Below, one piece after another: positions 22,931-35,034 of a stretch of 64,000 nucleotides of DNA (its first letter is position 1; each line of letters opens with the position of its first letter). The DNA comes from Amaurobius ferox (taxonomy: Eukaryota; Arthropoda; Arachnida; Araneae; Amaurobiidae), in contig OX578133.1 of NCBI GenBank assembly GCA_951213105.1, forward strand, positions 142,608,851 to 142,672,850. The letters are read 5' to 3'. The translations under genes were made by a program, and so were the position numbers. The notes under the pieces were generated by a model. It saw nothing but the letters and a program-made list of their open reading frames with translations, was not told the DNA's origin and did not search any database.

Positions 22931-25019
22931 TTTGGACAATTTCTTCATATTTCTTTATTTATCCTTAAATACATCGAAATTTACATTTTTTATATTACCT
23001 GATACTTATATCGCCGCATCCCAAAAAGGAAAATTAGTATAAGTCTATATTTTGATAAAAATATGTGTGTAGTATATCTTCTTATTCTAACATTTTTTTT
23101 TAATTACTACATTATTTCATTTTCTGAAAATTTCAAACAAACGTGTAAAGATTGAAATTGTAGATTCCGTTACTGAAGTGCGTATAATTTTCCATCCCGG
23201 TGGACGGTTCTGTGCATGCCCGTCAAAGCCTTGAAACTCACGATGCGGTTTAAGACACGCCTTCTCTCCCAGAGAAAATATTATCTTTTATTTCTTAATT
23301 GCTTTCCACCGTTACGGAGCGCATGCGTGCGTATTTGGATCGAAACGAAAGGCGGAAATGATTCGAAAATTGAGGTGGTTTGACTCAGCCGGGGGGTGGC
23401 GTTTGAACGCAATTTGGAAATTGAGTGGTGTTATCTGTAAATGTATTATTTATGTAGCAGGCGCTTAATTGGGACTCGGGCAATGCCGGCTATTTGTTCT
23501 AGTTGTAAAATAAATGAATACATTGTAAGTACTTTAAATTTGAAATTAATGAATATCATTATTTAGAAGGTATCATAAGCCGTTATCAAGATATTGGAAA
23601 TGTTAATTCTTCTACATAGAGTATTATAGTTATTAGGAAAATTTAGCTAGCTAAATCTAGTTGTTGAAAAAGTACTATAGCTATTGCGAAAATCAAACTG
23701 AGAAAATTTATTAAAATTTGGCACAATTTTTTTCAACCAATTTACTTTAGAGACCTAGTGAATGAAATCAGAAAACAAATCAAAAAGATCATTATGTTAA
23801 AATTTGACAAAAATCGCTAGTTTATATGTAATTTTTTATTCAGAAAAATATGGCGTAATAGATAATAATATAGAATGAAAACATATGCCGTTCTCGAAAT
23901 ATTGCATGCTTTTGAGTTAAAATCGAAAATTTCTTATAAATTAAATATATTTACTGTTCTGAAATAAAAAAACCTTGCGAGCACTTTTAATTAGAAATAA
24001 AAAGATACCAATGGTTTGTAGTTATCGCAAGCCATTCTTGAAATATTAAAAATTGTACAGGCTACTTAAGAACACATAAAAACGTGAAACCGTTCCATGG
24101 ATACTGTTATTTGCAATGAGAACACGATCCTAACTTTATAAACACTTGTTTTAGGCGTGTTTTGTGAGTATGTATAAAATACATTTAATGAAGAAAGTCT
24201 TCCTTAATAGTATTTTATGCATACTCAAATATATTTTATGCACAAATAAATATTTAACACATGTTCAAATAAATATTTTATACATACTCAAAAAATTGGA
24301 ATATTTTCAGTTTCTTTTTTTGGAAAATTTTATAGAATTGAGTTACTTCAATCTCATGACAGCACTAATTCATTAAGTACAATGTAGACTGACTATTATG
24401 CAGCATTAGACTTCCTGACTAACTTACTCAGCTGCTTAATTGATTCAAACGTGCAAGCACAGACTGCTGAATTTTATTTAAAAATTGCCACTGAATTAAC
24501 TCAATCGATTTATGAGTACTGAATGAAAATCTGTACCCAACTCGATTAAATTAAGCGTCAGCCACCATTACACCGAAAATGAGTTTTTATAGTATCAAAT
24601 TTCTTTACCACATTTACAGAACTTATACTTCCAGAATTTATACTGATAGGGAAATAACGTAAAACACATATTTTGTTAGAATAAGATTTTTTTCACTGTC
24701 AGCTAGTTTAGTTATAACAGTAATTCTAACTTAGAATTCTACACTTGAATTTTCTATGAGTTTAAGAGTAAGTTTCTTTTGATCGTCGCTTGATATATTG
24801 CTAGTGTAAATCAGCCTTAATGCTGCAAATGTAATAGATTTGAATGTTATTCACTTACAGCGAATAAATTTTTGGCCCCCTTTATATACGTTGATGAAAA
24901 AATACGAAGACTAATTAATATGTGAAGTCGGCACAATCCATAATTGTACTCACAATTTAGTTATCTACTGTGTGCGCACAATTGAAGAGATTAATTTTAA
25001 AACGGCCTAAATAATGTTT
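22931..25019. other. AT-rich spacer, possible old repeat at 23750-24060
   Basis: GCCGTTCTCGAAATATTGCA (23887) and GCAAGCCATTCTTGAAATATT (24028) echo phrases in repeats A and D, suggesting heavily diverged copies. A more GC-rich patch at 23190-23480 has no coding pattern that I recognise. Confidence 0.35.
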
Positions 25020-25300
25020 GTCCTATCTCATGCGATTTGACTGATAAGGCCCTATTCCAAGCTTCGAAGTTCCGAGTCGATCGATAGAGGGCGCTCTTAA
25101 AGCGGAGCTACAAACGATATTATCTTTGCTCCGCTATAGGAGCGCCATCTTTTAATCAACTTTGCTATAAGAGTGCAATATATCGACTTTGTTGCTCCTC
25201 GATAGGAGAGCTGTCTGTTGATCGACTTTGTAGCTCCGCTAAATGAACGCCGCATGTCGATCAATGTGAAATTACTATCAACAAACCTGGAATGTGACGC
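25020..25300. repeat. Degenerate tandem/inverted repeat
   Basis: Variants of ATCGACTTTGTTGCTCCTCG and TTGCTCCGCTATAGGAGCGC recur about every 55-65 bp on alternating strands, giving on the minus strand the recurring peptides SGATKSI, RGATKSI and SGAKIIS. Not a gene. Confidence 0.6.
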
Positions 25301-25784
25301 CTGATATTCTTTCATCTTTCAACTTCAAGATTACTTGCTATTTATTTATACGAGCTACAACACAGACTGTTATGGAATTAAGCTCTTCAATTATAAATTG
25401 ACGCTTCTGTGTTTGAACACACAAGTTTGAAAGGAAATTGCAATACATTTCCATCATAATTATTCATACTATTCCTAGTTTGGCTCAGAGTTTAACCTCT
25501 GTAAGTGATTTGCATCGCTTCCATTTGAACAGTAAGTTATTTAATGAGTTATATTACGAAACATCTTACATCACTATTAATTTCAAATGATCCCAGTTTC
25601 CGATACTACGAAAGGGACATATGTGAGTTATTACAGCGGATATCTGTAATAAATATTGTACATATTGTAATATTTCTATAAATTTATTATCTAAGAGAGA
25701 GACAAAATGGTGTGGAATAAGTGAAATTAATAGCTTTAAAACTTACAGAGTTCACTTCAACGATAAGAGCTTGCAATTTCGTTC
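25301..25784. other. AT-rich spacer
   Basis: Nothing recognised. Confidence 0.4.
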
Positions 25785-25977
25785 CAGTAACTCAACGGTA
25801 GAGTTTTGGCTGGTCAGTTCGAAGATGCGTGGTTCGATTTCTGTTTGGGTCAGCTAGATACTTTACAATGATGCTCAATACAATGATGCTCAAACAAATA
25901 AACCTTGCATTGTTAGTGCAAATATGTCGGGGTCTGAAAGTGACCCTAGTATGAGTAGCACGGATTCAATTAATTTA
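25785..25977 (+). mobile_element. tRNA-derived SINE, family S2
   Basis: CAGTAACTCAACGGTAGAG (box A) and GTGGTTCGATTTC (box B) lie 34 bp apart, a tRNA-like internal promoter. There is no 3' acceptor stem. The body CAAATAAACCTTGCATTG ... GTCTGAAAGTGACCC ... AGTAGCACGGATTC is shared with 22195-22360. A 16-bp local duplication (CAATGATGCTCA twice) sits between head and body. Confidence 0.7.
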
Positions 25978-27019
25978 AGTTTGAAGTTTCATTGGTACAT
26001 TTCAACTTTTAACAGCTTGCTACAAAAGCATTAATTTTAGAAAATTAATTTTAACAAAGGAACATATATTTAAGGTTATCATGCTGCTCTGAAATTTTGC
26101 ACATAACGGAATTCAAACTTGAGATCTTCTGTTCTGAAAATAAACGCTCTAACTTCTGGCAAACTTGGATTGTAACAGTACCTTAACAGTTTTTTCTCTT
26201 AATTTGAGAGCAAGGCTTGCACATCTATCAAACGAAACCCCATATTTTATCTTTACGTACGGCATAACTATATTTTAGTTATAAAATCTTCTAATTCTTA
26301 CATTAAGGTTCACCCAGAGTAGATCTTAAACTAATCTGGATACAAGTACTTTACTAACTGATCTATCCAAAAATATGAGGAGAGTGTCAAAACAGCTAAG
26401 GCCGATTGTTTCAAATTAACGTGAGAGTGTGACGTATTAAAGAATTATTTTTTTAGAAACGTTTTCAAACTTTATTAAAATACCTTGCTAAATAAAGCTT
26501 GAAATTCAAAAATTATTGTTATAAAAAATTCCTTCGAGTGCAACAATTTCGTTTAATGCTTGAGTTCTCCAGAGACGATGTGTGAAAATAAGTACGAAAG
26601 TAGGAAAAAACTTCTTAATCCCTAGACAGGAAACCGCAAGAAGAAGTCAATAAAAGCGGAATCGCCGAAAGAGGAGAAAAAATAAGAAATACTTTCGTTT
26701 CTAAAACACTTTCATGCGACACATCCTAAAAGCTTAAGTTAATCCTATTAATGGATTATTAACCCGATTAGTCCGAATTATAAGGTATACTTTCTAACAT
26801 AAATCTTCCCATTTTTTTATAGTAGGTGTCAACTTCTATGTTCTTTATTTTACGTATGTGGTATTAATTAATTTTATTTTTTATAAACACATTAAAGCAT
26901 ATATGTTTAGAAGTAATGTCGTTATTTCCTCAGAAAAGCCACGCCACAGTTTGAATAGCTACTTTTTAACTTTTTTATCTTTTAATAGGGATACAGAGTA
27001 ATAAGATTTTTTATAAATT
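25978..27019. other. AT-rich spacer
   Basis: Nothing recognised. Confidence 0.4.
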
Positions 27020-27498
27020 AGGCAGATGAAATTATGTTACGCAAATGACACTTTTTTCGGTCGCACATAATCGATCGGTCCCTTTTTAACGTATTTTCTA
27101 CAACTTGCAGTGTATCTGATTCTAACGTCCGGATTTCATCTCAGATATTTATCTTCAGTTACTGAAGATCTGTAGGCTTGTTAAAGTAGGCTTTATCCAT
27201 TAAATATTCCTAAAGAATGTCTTCAAGAACATTCAAATTCAACCAATGAATTTGTGAATTTCTCCAAATTACTCTTGCTAAGAATTTTTTTCAAAATTCC
27301 ATAGTTGCTCTGGCAGCATGAGCAGTGGCTCCATCCTGTTGAAACTATATCTGCAAACGATTTGCAACAGCAGGCTTACATTTTATTCAATCAACAACGA
27401 TAGGCTCCTTGATTTGCCATAACCGGTCTGTTATTTTCAAAATAAAAGTGCACAACTTTGATACGTTGGGTACGTTGTTCTGCTGTGAAATTCTCCAT
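27020..27498 (-). pseudogene. Mariner-type transposase, internally deleted
   Basis: From ATG at 27498 (minus) the frame reads MENFTAEQRTQRIKVVHFYF then ENNRPVMANQGAYR, the usual N-terminal helix-turn-helix opening of an arthropod mariner-like family. It then jumps, with stops, to the catalytic-domain string QQDGATAHAARA near 27340-27310 and to NKPTDLQ, EIRTLESDTLQVVEN and HLRNII near 27210-27030, which end such proteins. The first catalytic Asp region and most of the DNA-binding domain are deleted. At about 480 bp it is under half the usual coding length. The opposite strand has no competing frame. Confidence 0.75.
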
Positions 27499-29334
27499 CG
27501 TAAAGTTCTCAACTTTGCTCGGAAAAAATATTTAAAGTGTAGCGTGGTTTTTGTGCTACTTTGTATTTGATGTCTACATGAATTAAATTGTCGACATAGT
27601 CGACAGATGGCCAGGAATGGGCAATTGAGCAGTTTCCTGCTATTTTATTTTTGGGCTACTCTTAACTTTGAATGGAGGCATCTTTAGACGTTAAGTCTTA
27701 GAAGAAAATACTCTATTTGAAATAAAATGTTATTTAAGAATCCTCGAAAAAAGTGACAATTTTTTTAGGACAGAAGTATATTTTTTGTGAAGAGATTTTT
27801 TTCGACCAAGATTCACTTGGTCATTTTGTAGTAATTTTGATTATTTATTTATTTCACAGTTGTCAAGATTAATCTGTCATATTTAAATTTTGGTAAATTT
27901 TGTTTGAATTTTTGTAGAAAAATGCATAGGAAATACTCCTAGAAATAATTATTTCAGCTTAATAATAAAATGTAAAACACCAGACCAGAACATCAAATTA
28001 TATAAATTGAAATTGGATTTAAAGTCTTTGATCCCTTTACAGTGCTTTCCATATAGACGCATTATCTATTGTTGGAGAAGTAAATAATATTTATAACTTT
28101 TGGATCTATGACTTATTTATCAAAATAGTCTAACGGCCACTATGCATACAATCATTTTGAATAAATATCCAATCTTTATTTTTTAATGTTTAGAAGACTT
28201 AATTAGAATACAAATTCTGATTGATTTATGAACTAAGCCAGTCATATTTTATTATGAAAAAGGCATAACAGAAGCAGAGAAACAGCTGGCTCTGGTCTTT
28301 AACAACAATGAAGAGTTCTATCAAGTATTAATCGCGATCGTAGGAATTTTTTCCCCAAGGCACATAATTAAGTTCTCTGTTTCTCCAATATTCTCCAAAT
28401 TTCCTCACAGGAATCTTACGACCGATTATTATAACCTCCATTGATTTATTCAGTAGTTTGTTATTCAGTTGGATTTCATTTTATTTGGCGGTTTGAAAAA
28501 TAAGAAGCGTGAAAAATAAATTTTAAACTGATCATAAATATATCAGATATAATAAATAATATATTTTGCACGAGTAGAAATGTTGCATTTTATTTCAGTT
28601 TATTTACAAAATATTCATTACTCATCAAAATAAATTTCATAAGAAGCAGAACTACGTATTCTGTCAAAGATATCCATTGAAGAGTTAGAGCAAAAGAGGT
28701 GAAAAAGCTGATCTGTGACTGTGAGGTATCAAGTCACAAGGATAGTCTTAGATATCTATGATTTTAGCAATGTAAAGCATTCACCTGCAGAGATTTTCGA
28801 AAAGCTCGTAGAGTTAGTGCTATTCATTACGGCAAATATGTAAAAATTTTTATTGAATTTAATTGACAAATCATATTAGAACAAGCATGCAACTTACAAT
28901 TTTATTTCTGCTATTACTTGGTATACTTAAAAATACTTAGTATACTCCTATAATACTTAGTAAACTTAAATCCGATTAATTGATTTTAATGGATTTACAC
29001 GTATTGATCATTTATAAATACGAATCGATTATTTTTAAATGTGTGTATGTCTCTGTGTTAGTCTATGGACACCTATCGAACAAATTGAGCAAATTGAATG
29101 AAATTTGTTTCGATTGTTACAACAGATGAACATCAGAGGCCGCGAGATTGTCGGAACGGGTATAGTCAAATCATAAGATAATGGAGCATAATAAAATCAT
29201 AATTACTAGTTATGGTTGTCACAAGGGTGCTGTTGAAAATACATTTTCATAATTTATTTTTCATAATTAAGTCTTCGTGCACGCTGAGCCCACTAATTTT
29301 TATCGAACGTTGGTAATGTAAGATAGCTATCACA
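27499..29334. other. AT-rich spacer
   Basis: No genes, RNA genes or shared repeats recognised. Confidence 0.4.
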
Positions 29335-29530
29335 GACCTTTGCTTTGTGCGGTGGAGCAGTTGCGATAAGCCCAAAGGTATACCAATTCAGAAAGCTTCT
29401 CTCACATCACACGCCAAACGTCGTTTTATCGCCAGTTCTGGTACACTATTTTTGCAACTCCTGCAAAAGCGGAGAGAAAGACGATTGTTTTTAATCCGCG
29501 ATATTGTTCATGAAGACCGATTAGATACAT
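29335..29530 (+). repeat. Dispersed repeat F, copy 1
   Basis: CAGAAAGCTTCTCTCACATC, ACGCCAAACGTCGTTTTATC and GCCCAAAGGTATACC occur in the same order, inverted, at 33115-33305. The string also reads AKRRFIASSG on the plus strand, and the other copy reads AKLRFIASVEG on its own sense strand, so a decayed coding origin is possible. No known domain. Confidence 0.6.
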
Positions 29531-30121
29531 TTGTTTCCCATTATTTAAATCACGTTTTATGTGCATTTTGGTTTTAAAGTAATACTATGAAAATACATGT
29601 ATTTAAGACCTTTTTGTACTGCACACAGATTGTTTGCAATGAGTGTAAGAAATGTTCCACCCACATATATAATTTATTATTTGAATAAAACCTTTAAATG
29701 CGAGATTTTGGAGTAAATATATGTGTAGGATCCGTATGTTGTCCAATACTTATATAGTACAAGAATCAGTGACGAAAATTGAAGATTATTTGAAAGGAAG
29801 AAATATTTGTCATTTTAAAAATGCAAAATTTGTGACATTTTAAGGAAATTTGCTTGACATTTTCGGTTTGTTGGAGCAATAAATGTTACTTTTCTGACAT
29901 ACCTAGAATAATGCATCGTTTTTCAAGGTGGACTTTTCAAGGTTTTCGGAACCCTTGGGATTCGCGACGTGCTAGTTTCATGCAAATTGTCTTAAATTTA
30001 AAAACGTGTAAAATTTTGATGCATAATTTGGACAAATGGGGATATTTCTTATTTTGGGGTTCTACCATCAAATTAAATTTCAAAAGGGTTTCGTGAGAAA
30101 ATAAATTTGTAAAACACTGAT
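29531..30121. other. AT-rich spacer
   Basis: An 80-residue open frame at 29854-30096 has no recognisable domain. Confidence 0.35.
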
Positions 30122-30660
30122 ATAATGTATAGGGAAAATATTATGACGAGGTTGAAAACTCAAATTCTACTTAGTGTTTTCGAGTAGAGCTTGTTTCAAA
30201 CATTCCTGAAATCGAATTGAATGTTTTTAAAGTGATATCTGTGTGTGTGTGTGTGTGTCTGTATATTAATGTATGTAGTATGTGCATGTATATTAATGTG
30301 TGTGTATGTATATTAGTGTGTGTGTATGTATATTAGTGTGTGCGTCCTTGAGTCAGTGGATGCAATATCTAACGAACGGATGGAACGTTTCAAACAAAAA
30401 AAATTCGATTATTACAATCTGTGAATACTGGAAGTCTATTGATTTTATAAGCAATCGAATATTTGGAAACTAGCTCCAAACTTCCGAATGAAATTTTGAA
30501 AAAAAATCATAAAAAATCAGAACCTTTAATATTGTTACATAAAATATCATTTTTTATTTAATTTTTTATTAGAAAATGAATAACATAAACTTTGGGATAA
30601 TAGCATGAACCGTTCTTGATATATTGTACGTTTTTCAAATAAATTTTAAAAAATACATGA
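30122..30660 (+). repeat. Repeat family A, subtype beta, copy 3
   Basis: Starts AATGTATAGGGAAAATATTA, followed by GACGAGGTTGAAAACTCAAA, TTGTTTCAAACATTCCTGAA, a GT microsatellite with 22-bp internal units (GTGTGTATGTATATTAGTGT, 30240-30350) and ATATCTAACGAACGGATGGA. Each of these has a counterpart in the minus-strand copy 3027-4000. The 3' terminus was not located; TTCTTGATATATTGTACG at 30613 is typical of the family interior. Confidence 0.65.
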
Positions 30661-31144
30661 AATTAAAACAGTGCTAACTACCGTAATATGTTTCCATTCC
30701 ATGTACAATATTATGTGACAACGGTGTTAGCATCATTCTGGTAGATTTTATTCACGAAACACTGTTTTACAATAGTTTTGTATTTTGACATCAAACAATT
30801 TGTCAAATGTAATTTATTAGTTTGTCTGTCTGTAATGCTTATCGATAAATTAACAAAATATCGTCAACTTGACATTTTATTTAAAATGTTTCCAAATTGA
30901 CAAAAATGACACTAAAATTAATAAAAATGATGTCAAATTGATGAATAGTCAATATCTTGGAAAATGAAGTTTAATTTATTTGATAATTCCTGTCCCTTTG
31001 GGGAAATTAATATTCTTGATTTAAGATATGTTGAGTTTCGCGGTTATAATCGTTTCAAATACAATATTTGCAGAAAATAAAAGTTAATTCGGTTAAGCTG
31101 TGAAGGACTCAAAGTCATTGATTGATAAAGTCTTTTTGACACTC
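30661..31144. other. AT-rich spacer
   Basis: Nothing recognised. Confidence 0.4.
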
Positions 31145-31493
31145 CCACCCATTTTATTCGCCCTCGAGTGAGAAACAAAAATATTAAGCTCCGTTAGATT
31201 TTGTCCTGTTGTCGATACTATAAGCATGGGCGCCCATAGCACTTTTTAGAAGTTAAACGCAATGATATGTACAATATCGACTACCTTGATCCCCACATTT
31301 GGGAACCTGAATGTCCAGGGAAGCGGAAGTGCCTCCTTTCCCTCCCCTATGGGCACTCATTGAAAAAACTCCCTGCTTATACTAGTTACCTCAGGACAGA
31401 ACCTAACGGAGTTGAGTTTCGATTTCCCAAGAGGTGGAAAAGGGAGTCTTTCCAGACCCCACAAAAGTTTCCGTGAAGTCTAAAACTTTACAC
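31145..31493. repeat. Satellite-like units shared with 15900-16510
   Basis: CCGTTAGATTTTGTCCTGTT with TCGATACTATAAG (31190-31225) is the inverted form of a unit of the 15.9-kb array. GACAGAACCTAACGGAGTTG then TTTCGATTTCCC and CCAGACCCC (31396-31462) is a direct-orientation unit. A GGGCGCCCATAG phrase also appears and recurs at 32050-32310. Confidence 0.6.
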
Positions 31494-31507
31494 ACTTAAG
31501 CCACGCC

Positions 31508-31594
31508 ACGTCGTTAGATCACCGAAGTCAAGCAGCATCGGGCGCGGTTAGTACTTGGGTGGGTGACCATCTGGGAACACCGCGTGCTGTTGGC
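31508..31594 (+). ncRNA. 5S rRNA-derived segment, 5'-truncated
   Basis: GATCACCGAAGTCAAGCAGC, ATCGGGCGCGGTTAGTACTT, GGGTGGGTGACC and CTGGGAACACCGCG follow arthropod 5S rRNA from about nucleotide 35 to the 3' end. The internal control boxes A and C (pol III promoter of 5S genes) are preserved in sequence. About the first 30 nucleotides are missing or replaced, so it cannot form helix I and is a pseudogene or SINE module, not a functional 5S gene. It runs directly into a tRNA-derived SINE. Confidence 0.85.
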
Positions 31595-31600
31595 AGCTTT

Positions 31601-31857
31601 CGGGCGCGGTAGCCCGGTGGTTTGCGCGCTGGATTTGCACGCTGCCACAACTGCCGCCGTGTTCATGCGGAGTACGATCACGTTAAACATGTGGGTCCGT
31701 AAGTCCTTCCGAGAGGTTGGTGGTAGGGGAAGGAGGGTACGGTCCCTGTGGATGCCTCCCCCACTGGGTTCCGGTCTAAATTGGGTGGCACTTCCCGGCC
31801 GTCCAAACATTTACCTTACACCTTTCTGGTAGGTCGGACGGTCTGGGTCTCAACAAC
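31601..31857 (+). mobile_element. tRNA-derived SINE S1, copy joined to 5S segment
   Basis: GTAGCCCGGTGGTTTGCGCG is the box A region. The part that should hold box B is deleted. The body (GTGGGTCCGTAAGTCCTTCC, GTACGGTCCCTGTGGATGCC, CTAAATTGGGTGGCACTTCC, GTAGGTCGGACGGTCTGGGT) is the best preserved of the S1 copies. With box B gone, the upstream 5S boxes could supply the promoter, an inference. Confidence 0.85.
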
Positions 31858-32330
31858 ACTTATAGCCACGCCGGCCACTCAAATAGCTGCTGTAAGCCCT
31901 CTGGGTCAGTCGAGTGGTTTGGGTCTGAAACACTTATAGCCACAGAATACTATATTAGTCTGTACTTATAGCCATCTCTTCCGGCCACTCAAACAGCTGC
32001 TGTAAGCCCTATAGGGCTAGTCAAATGGTCTGGGTCTTCAACACTTATAGCCATGGGTGCCCATAGGGGTGTTCAAAGTCACAAATGTAGGTATCAAACT
32101 ATAGGTATCAAACTATAATATATTGTACTTCTCATCCATGAGTTTACCCTCTGGAAAATGTTCTATGGGCACCCATAGGGGAGCACGAGGGGGCACTTTC
32201 GCTCCCTCGAATGTTCAAGGTCAAAAATGTAGGTATTAAGTTAATAGGTATTTACCTCCCATCCTTGAGTTTGGCTATCTCAGGAATAAGTTTTATGGGC
32301 GCCTTTGAAAACTACTCGTTCGAAACAAGG
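31858..32330 (+). repeat. Local tandem repeats, two unit types
   Basis: First type (31858-32050): CACTTATAGCCA repeated four times, two of them followed by GGCCACTCAAAYAGCTGCTG and TAAGCCC. Second type (32050-32320): ATGGGTGCCCATAGGGG, then CAAAAATGTAGGTAT and CATCCTTGAGTTT, in two copies about 120 bp apart. No coding. Confidence 0.7.
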
Positions 32331-32735
32331 TCGACCTCTCCTGCAGTTATCACACTATATTTTGACCGTTCTATATTTTGACACACACACAACCACACTC
32401 TTTCTCTCTCGCTCTCTGTGTCTCCCTCCCTCCCTTTTACCCGTATTCTAATCACTTTAATTACATGATGATGTACCTAATTCTAATTTTTTCAGAATGT
32501 AGCTACATATAGAATTTCGTGGCTGTACGTACTCTCTCTAATTTAAAATCTCTAATTTCGAATAATGTTTTAATCCCATTTATTATAAAATATTCCACCT
32601 GTTTCTAATTTTCTACAGAATGCATCTACATATAAATTGCCATAGTGATACGTGCCTTCGGACCCTACAGATACACACACACACTGGTGGAAATATTTCC
32701 CAAAATGTTCGAAATGTGTTCATGGTGTCTTTAAG
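32331..32735. other. Spacer with low-complexity pyrimidine/CA tracts
   Basis: CA and CTCT-rich simple sequence at 32380-32440. A short block recurs twice with about 110 bp spacing (TTTCTACAGAATGCATCTACATATA-like, 32490 and 32616). Confidence 0.45.
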
Positions 32736-32795
32736 TGGAAACCCCAGGCCGTCCGACTCGTCCAGAGGACTTGAGTAACAATTTGGAGTGTATTT
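32736..32795 (+). repeat. Short repeat G, copy 1
   Basis: GTGGAAACCCCAGGCCGTCC, GACTCGTCCAGAGGACTTGA and GTAACAATTTGG are nearly identical to 54622-54672. The identity stops abruptly on both sides. Confidence 0.75.
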
Positions 32796-32864
32796 TTTCG
32801 TCTAAATGTCGTGATATTATCCGTGAACTTCCTCTATACAATAGCATTAGAAAATATTAAAATG

Positions 32865-33097
32865 ATTCTTTAATTGAGTCAATACTGAATTAATTTAATT
32901 CCAATCTAAGAGATAATGCATTTAAAAAGTGTCTATATTGCTTAATTGTAAGTTATATATCGGCGATAAGCCCATATTGCTTAATTGTAAGTTATATATC
33001 GGCTTCTTTAATCTAATCAGTATTGAATTAATTTAATTCCAATCTAAGAGACAATCCATTTAAAACGTGTCTCTATTGCTAAATTGTAAGTTATACA
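32865..33097 (+). repeat. Tandem duplication, about 136 bp, with nested 46-bp duplication
   Basis: ATTGAATTAATTTAATTCCA, ATCTAAGAGAYAATSCATTT and TTGTAAGTTATAYAT occur twice. Between them TATTGCTTAATTGTAAGTTA with TATATCGGC is itself doubled at 32935 and 32975. Confidence 0.85.
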
Positions 33098-33114
33098 TAT
33101 ATATATATATATCC

Positions 33115-33305
33115 TATAAAAGATAAACCAAATTGCGAGAGTCCTTTCTCTTGATATGGCTGCTATAGTAACCTTGACAGAGAGAGAGAGCACTCCTTCC
33201 ACGCTGGCGATAAAACGAAGTTTGGCGTCTGATTTCAAAGGCTTTCTGGCTTAGTATACTTTTGGGCCTTCCGCGGAGCAGTTACAGGCGTCAGTTCTAG
33301 AGTAC
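33115..33305 (-). repeat. Dispersed repeat F, copy 2 (inverted)
   Basis: Reverse complement carries CCCAAAAGTATACTAAGCCA, GAAAGCC and ACGCCAAACTTCGTTTTATC in the order seen at 29335-29530. A GA-rich tract (33180-33189) interrupts the shared part. Confidence 0.6.
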
Positions 33306-33336
33306 AAAATCGGTTTTAGTCAAACAATATGGTAAG

Positions 33337-33632
33337 CCGGAATAGCTCAGTGGTTATAGCGAGAAGATTGTACAAGGAGGACCCTGATTCAATCTTCGAT
33401 GTTGCCCAAAACTATCCTCGTGCCTACACGGAGTTTGAGCACAATAATTCTGCAGGTCCAGAAGTCCTTTCGAGAGGTGGTCTAGTCAGGAGCTGGAGAG
33501 TACAATACCTGTGACCTGTGATCCCCCCCCCCTCTATTGGGTTTCGAACTACGTTGGGTGAAAATCTCCTGGCCGTTCAAATTGATTCCATGCACTTTCG
33601 GGTAGGTTGGACGGTATAGGTCAAAAGAATTA
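33337..33632 (+). mobile_element. tRNA-derived SINE S1, copy 3
   Basis: AATAGCTCAGTGGTTATAGC (box A) and CCTGATTCAATCTTC (altered box B) head the element. The body has AGTCCTTTCGAGAGGTGG, GGGTTTCGAACTACGTTGGG and GGTAGGTTGGACGGTATAGG, and the 3' end GTCAAAAGAATT. More diverged from the 12841 copy than the 31601 copy is, so it is a subfamily or older. Confidence 0.8.
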
Positions 33633-35034
33633 AAACAATATGGTGCTCTGATTTGAGTAAACATTTAAACAAATATTTGATGTGTTATTTGTGTATTAAA
33701 TTATAACTGTTGAATCACTAAGAAGAAAGTATTTATAAATGGTGCATTGTCAAAGTAATTAACAACAAATTAATTTGAATAAATTAAAATAAATTTCAAT
33801 AATTTGAAATTAATTCAAATATTTTAACTGTAAAATAAATTTTTAGATGATTACATTAGTTAAAATAATGTAAAGAAATAAAAAATATTTTAAAACATGC
33901 TATACACTTTCCTTGAAATTCATTTATTTTAATATATGTATATTCAAAATATAAACAATTTTAAATCGAATACAAAAAGTTTGAAAATAATACATTCAAT
34001 AGCATAATTCGTCCAAAATAAAATTGAATGCCTCACTATTGATAAAATACTCATCGCTCAACGATCTCTGATGGTATGATGAATATGGAAAATATAAACT
34101 TTGAATTAGAATGGCTTTGATATCTTTTAGATAATAACATTACTTATAAGAAAAATATTTTGCGATATTCTCTGTACTTATTTCTCCTTCAAATCTGTCA
34201 TCTGCAAATAAAATATAATTATCAAATTTCTCATGTAAAAAGTAATCTTTTAGTGATTCTGAAAAATGAATGAAAATACACAATTGATTTTCATATATTG
34301 TAACGAATGATATCTCAGACATATGTAATTAGAAAGTTTTAAAATATCTGCATTTAATGATAGCATTCTCAATTTTGAAAGTATAATTTGAGTTCAGGAT
34401 AAACACTGAAATTTAGAAATCCTTGTTAAAATGCATTGCATTTAATTTGGCACTAGAGACTGTTACGTAACGCAGCGAATTAGATTTGGAAGATTAATTT
34501 TCAAATGAAAGAACTGTAATTAATTGGATGTAGAAGAATACATCAAAATATTTCCAGAAAAGGTCAACATTGTTCATAGATTTGTTGAAATTATTATTGT
34601 ACGATTAAGAATTATAATTTTTTAATATTTAACTAAAGCAAATAAAATTTTATGTAGTAGACGTTGTGATTATGAATATTATGTGATATGAATTGTAATT
34701 AAAAATATTTCTAATTATTGCAGCTAATTGCATGAGAAGAAACAGTTTAAACTAAAGGACAAAAATGTTTCGGAAAAGTATCGAAATTCAAAAATTTCAG
34801 ATTCTATAGATATATACGAATTGAACATCTTATATCATCCATTCTAGCATCTGAAACGCTTATGAAGATTATTTTCGTTCTAAATATAAAAAGCTGATCT
34901 GCCGTTATTGTAAGCTGGTTTATAAAGCAAATGATATTTAAATAAAAACAAATACGCATAACTCTATCAAATAAATAAACATTTTAGTATCAACGTTCTT
35001 ACTAAGTTGCAACTAACTGCTATCTCATCAAAGA
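33633..35034. other. AT-rich spacer
   Basis: Nothing recognised. Confidence 0.4.

Noticed and set aside
25097..25315. Minus-strand protein with repeated SGATKSI motifs
   Set aside because: The peptide repetition follows a degenerate tandem/inverted DNA repeat and there is no gene structure around it.
31508..31594. Functional 5S rRNA gene
   Set aside because: About the first 30 nucleotides are missing, so helix I cannot form.
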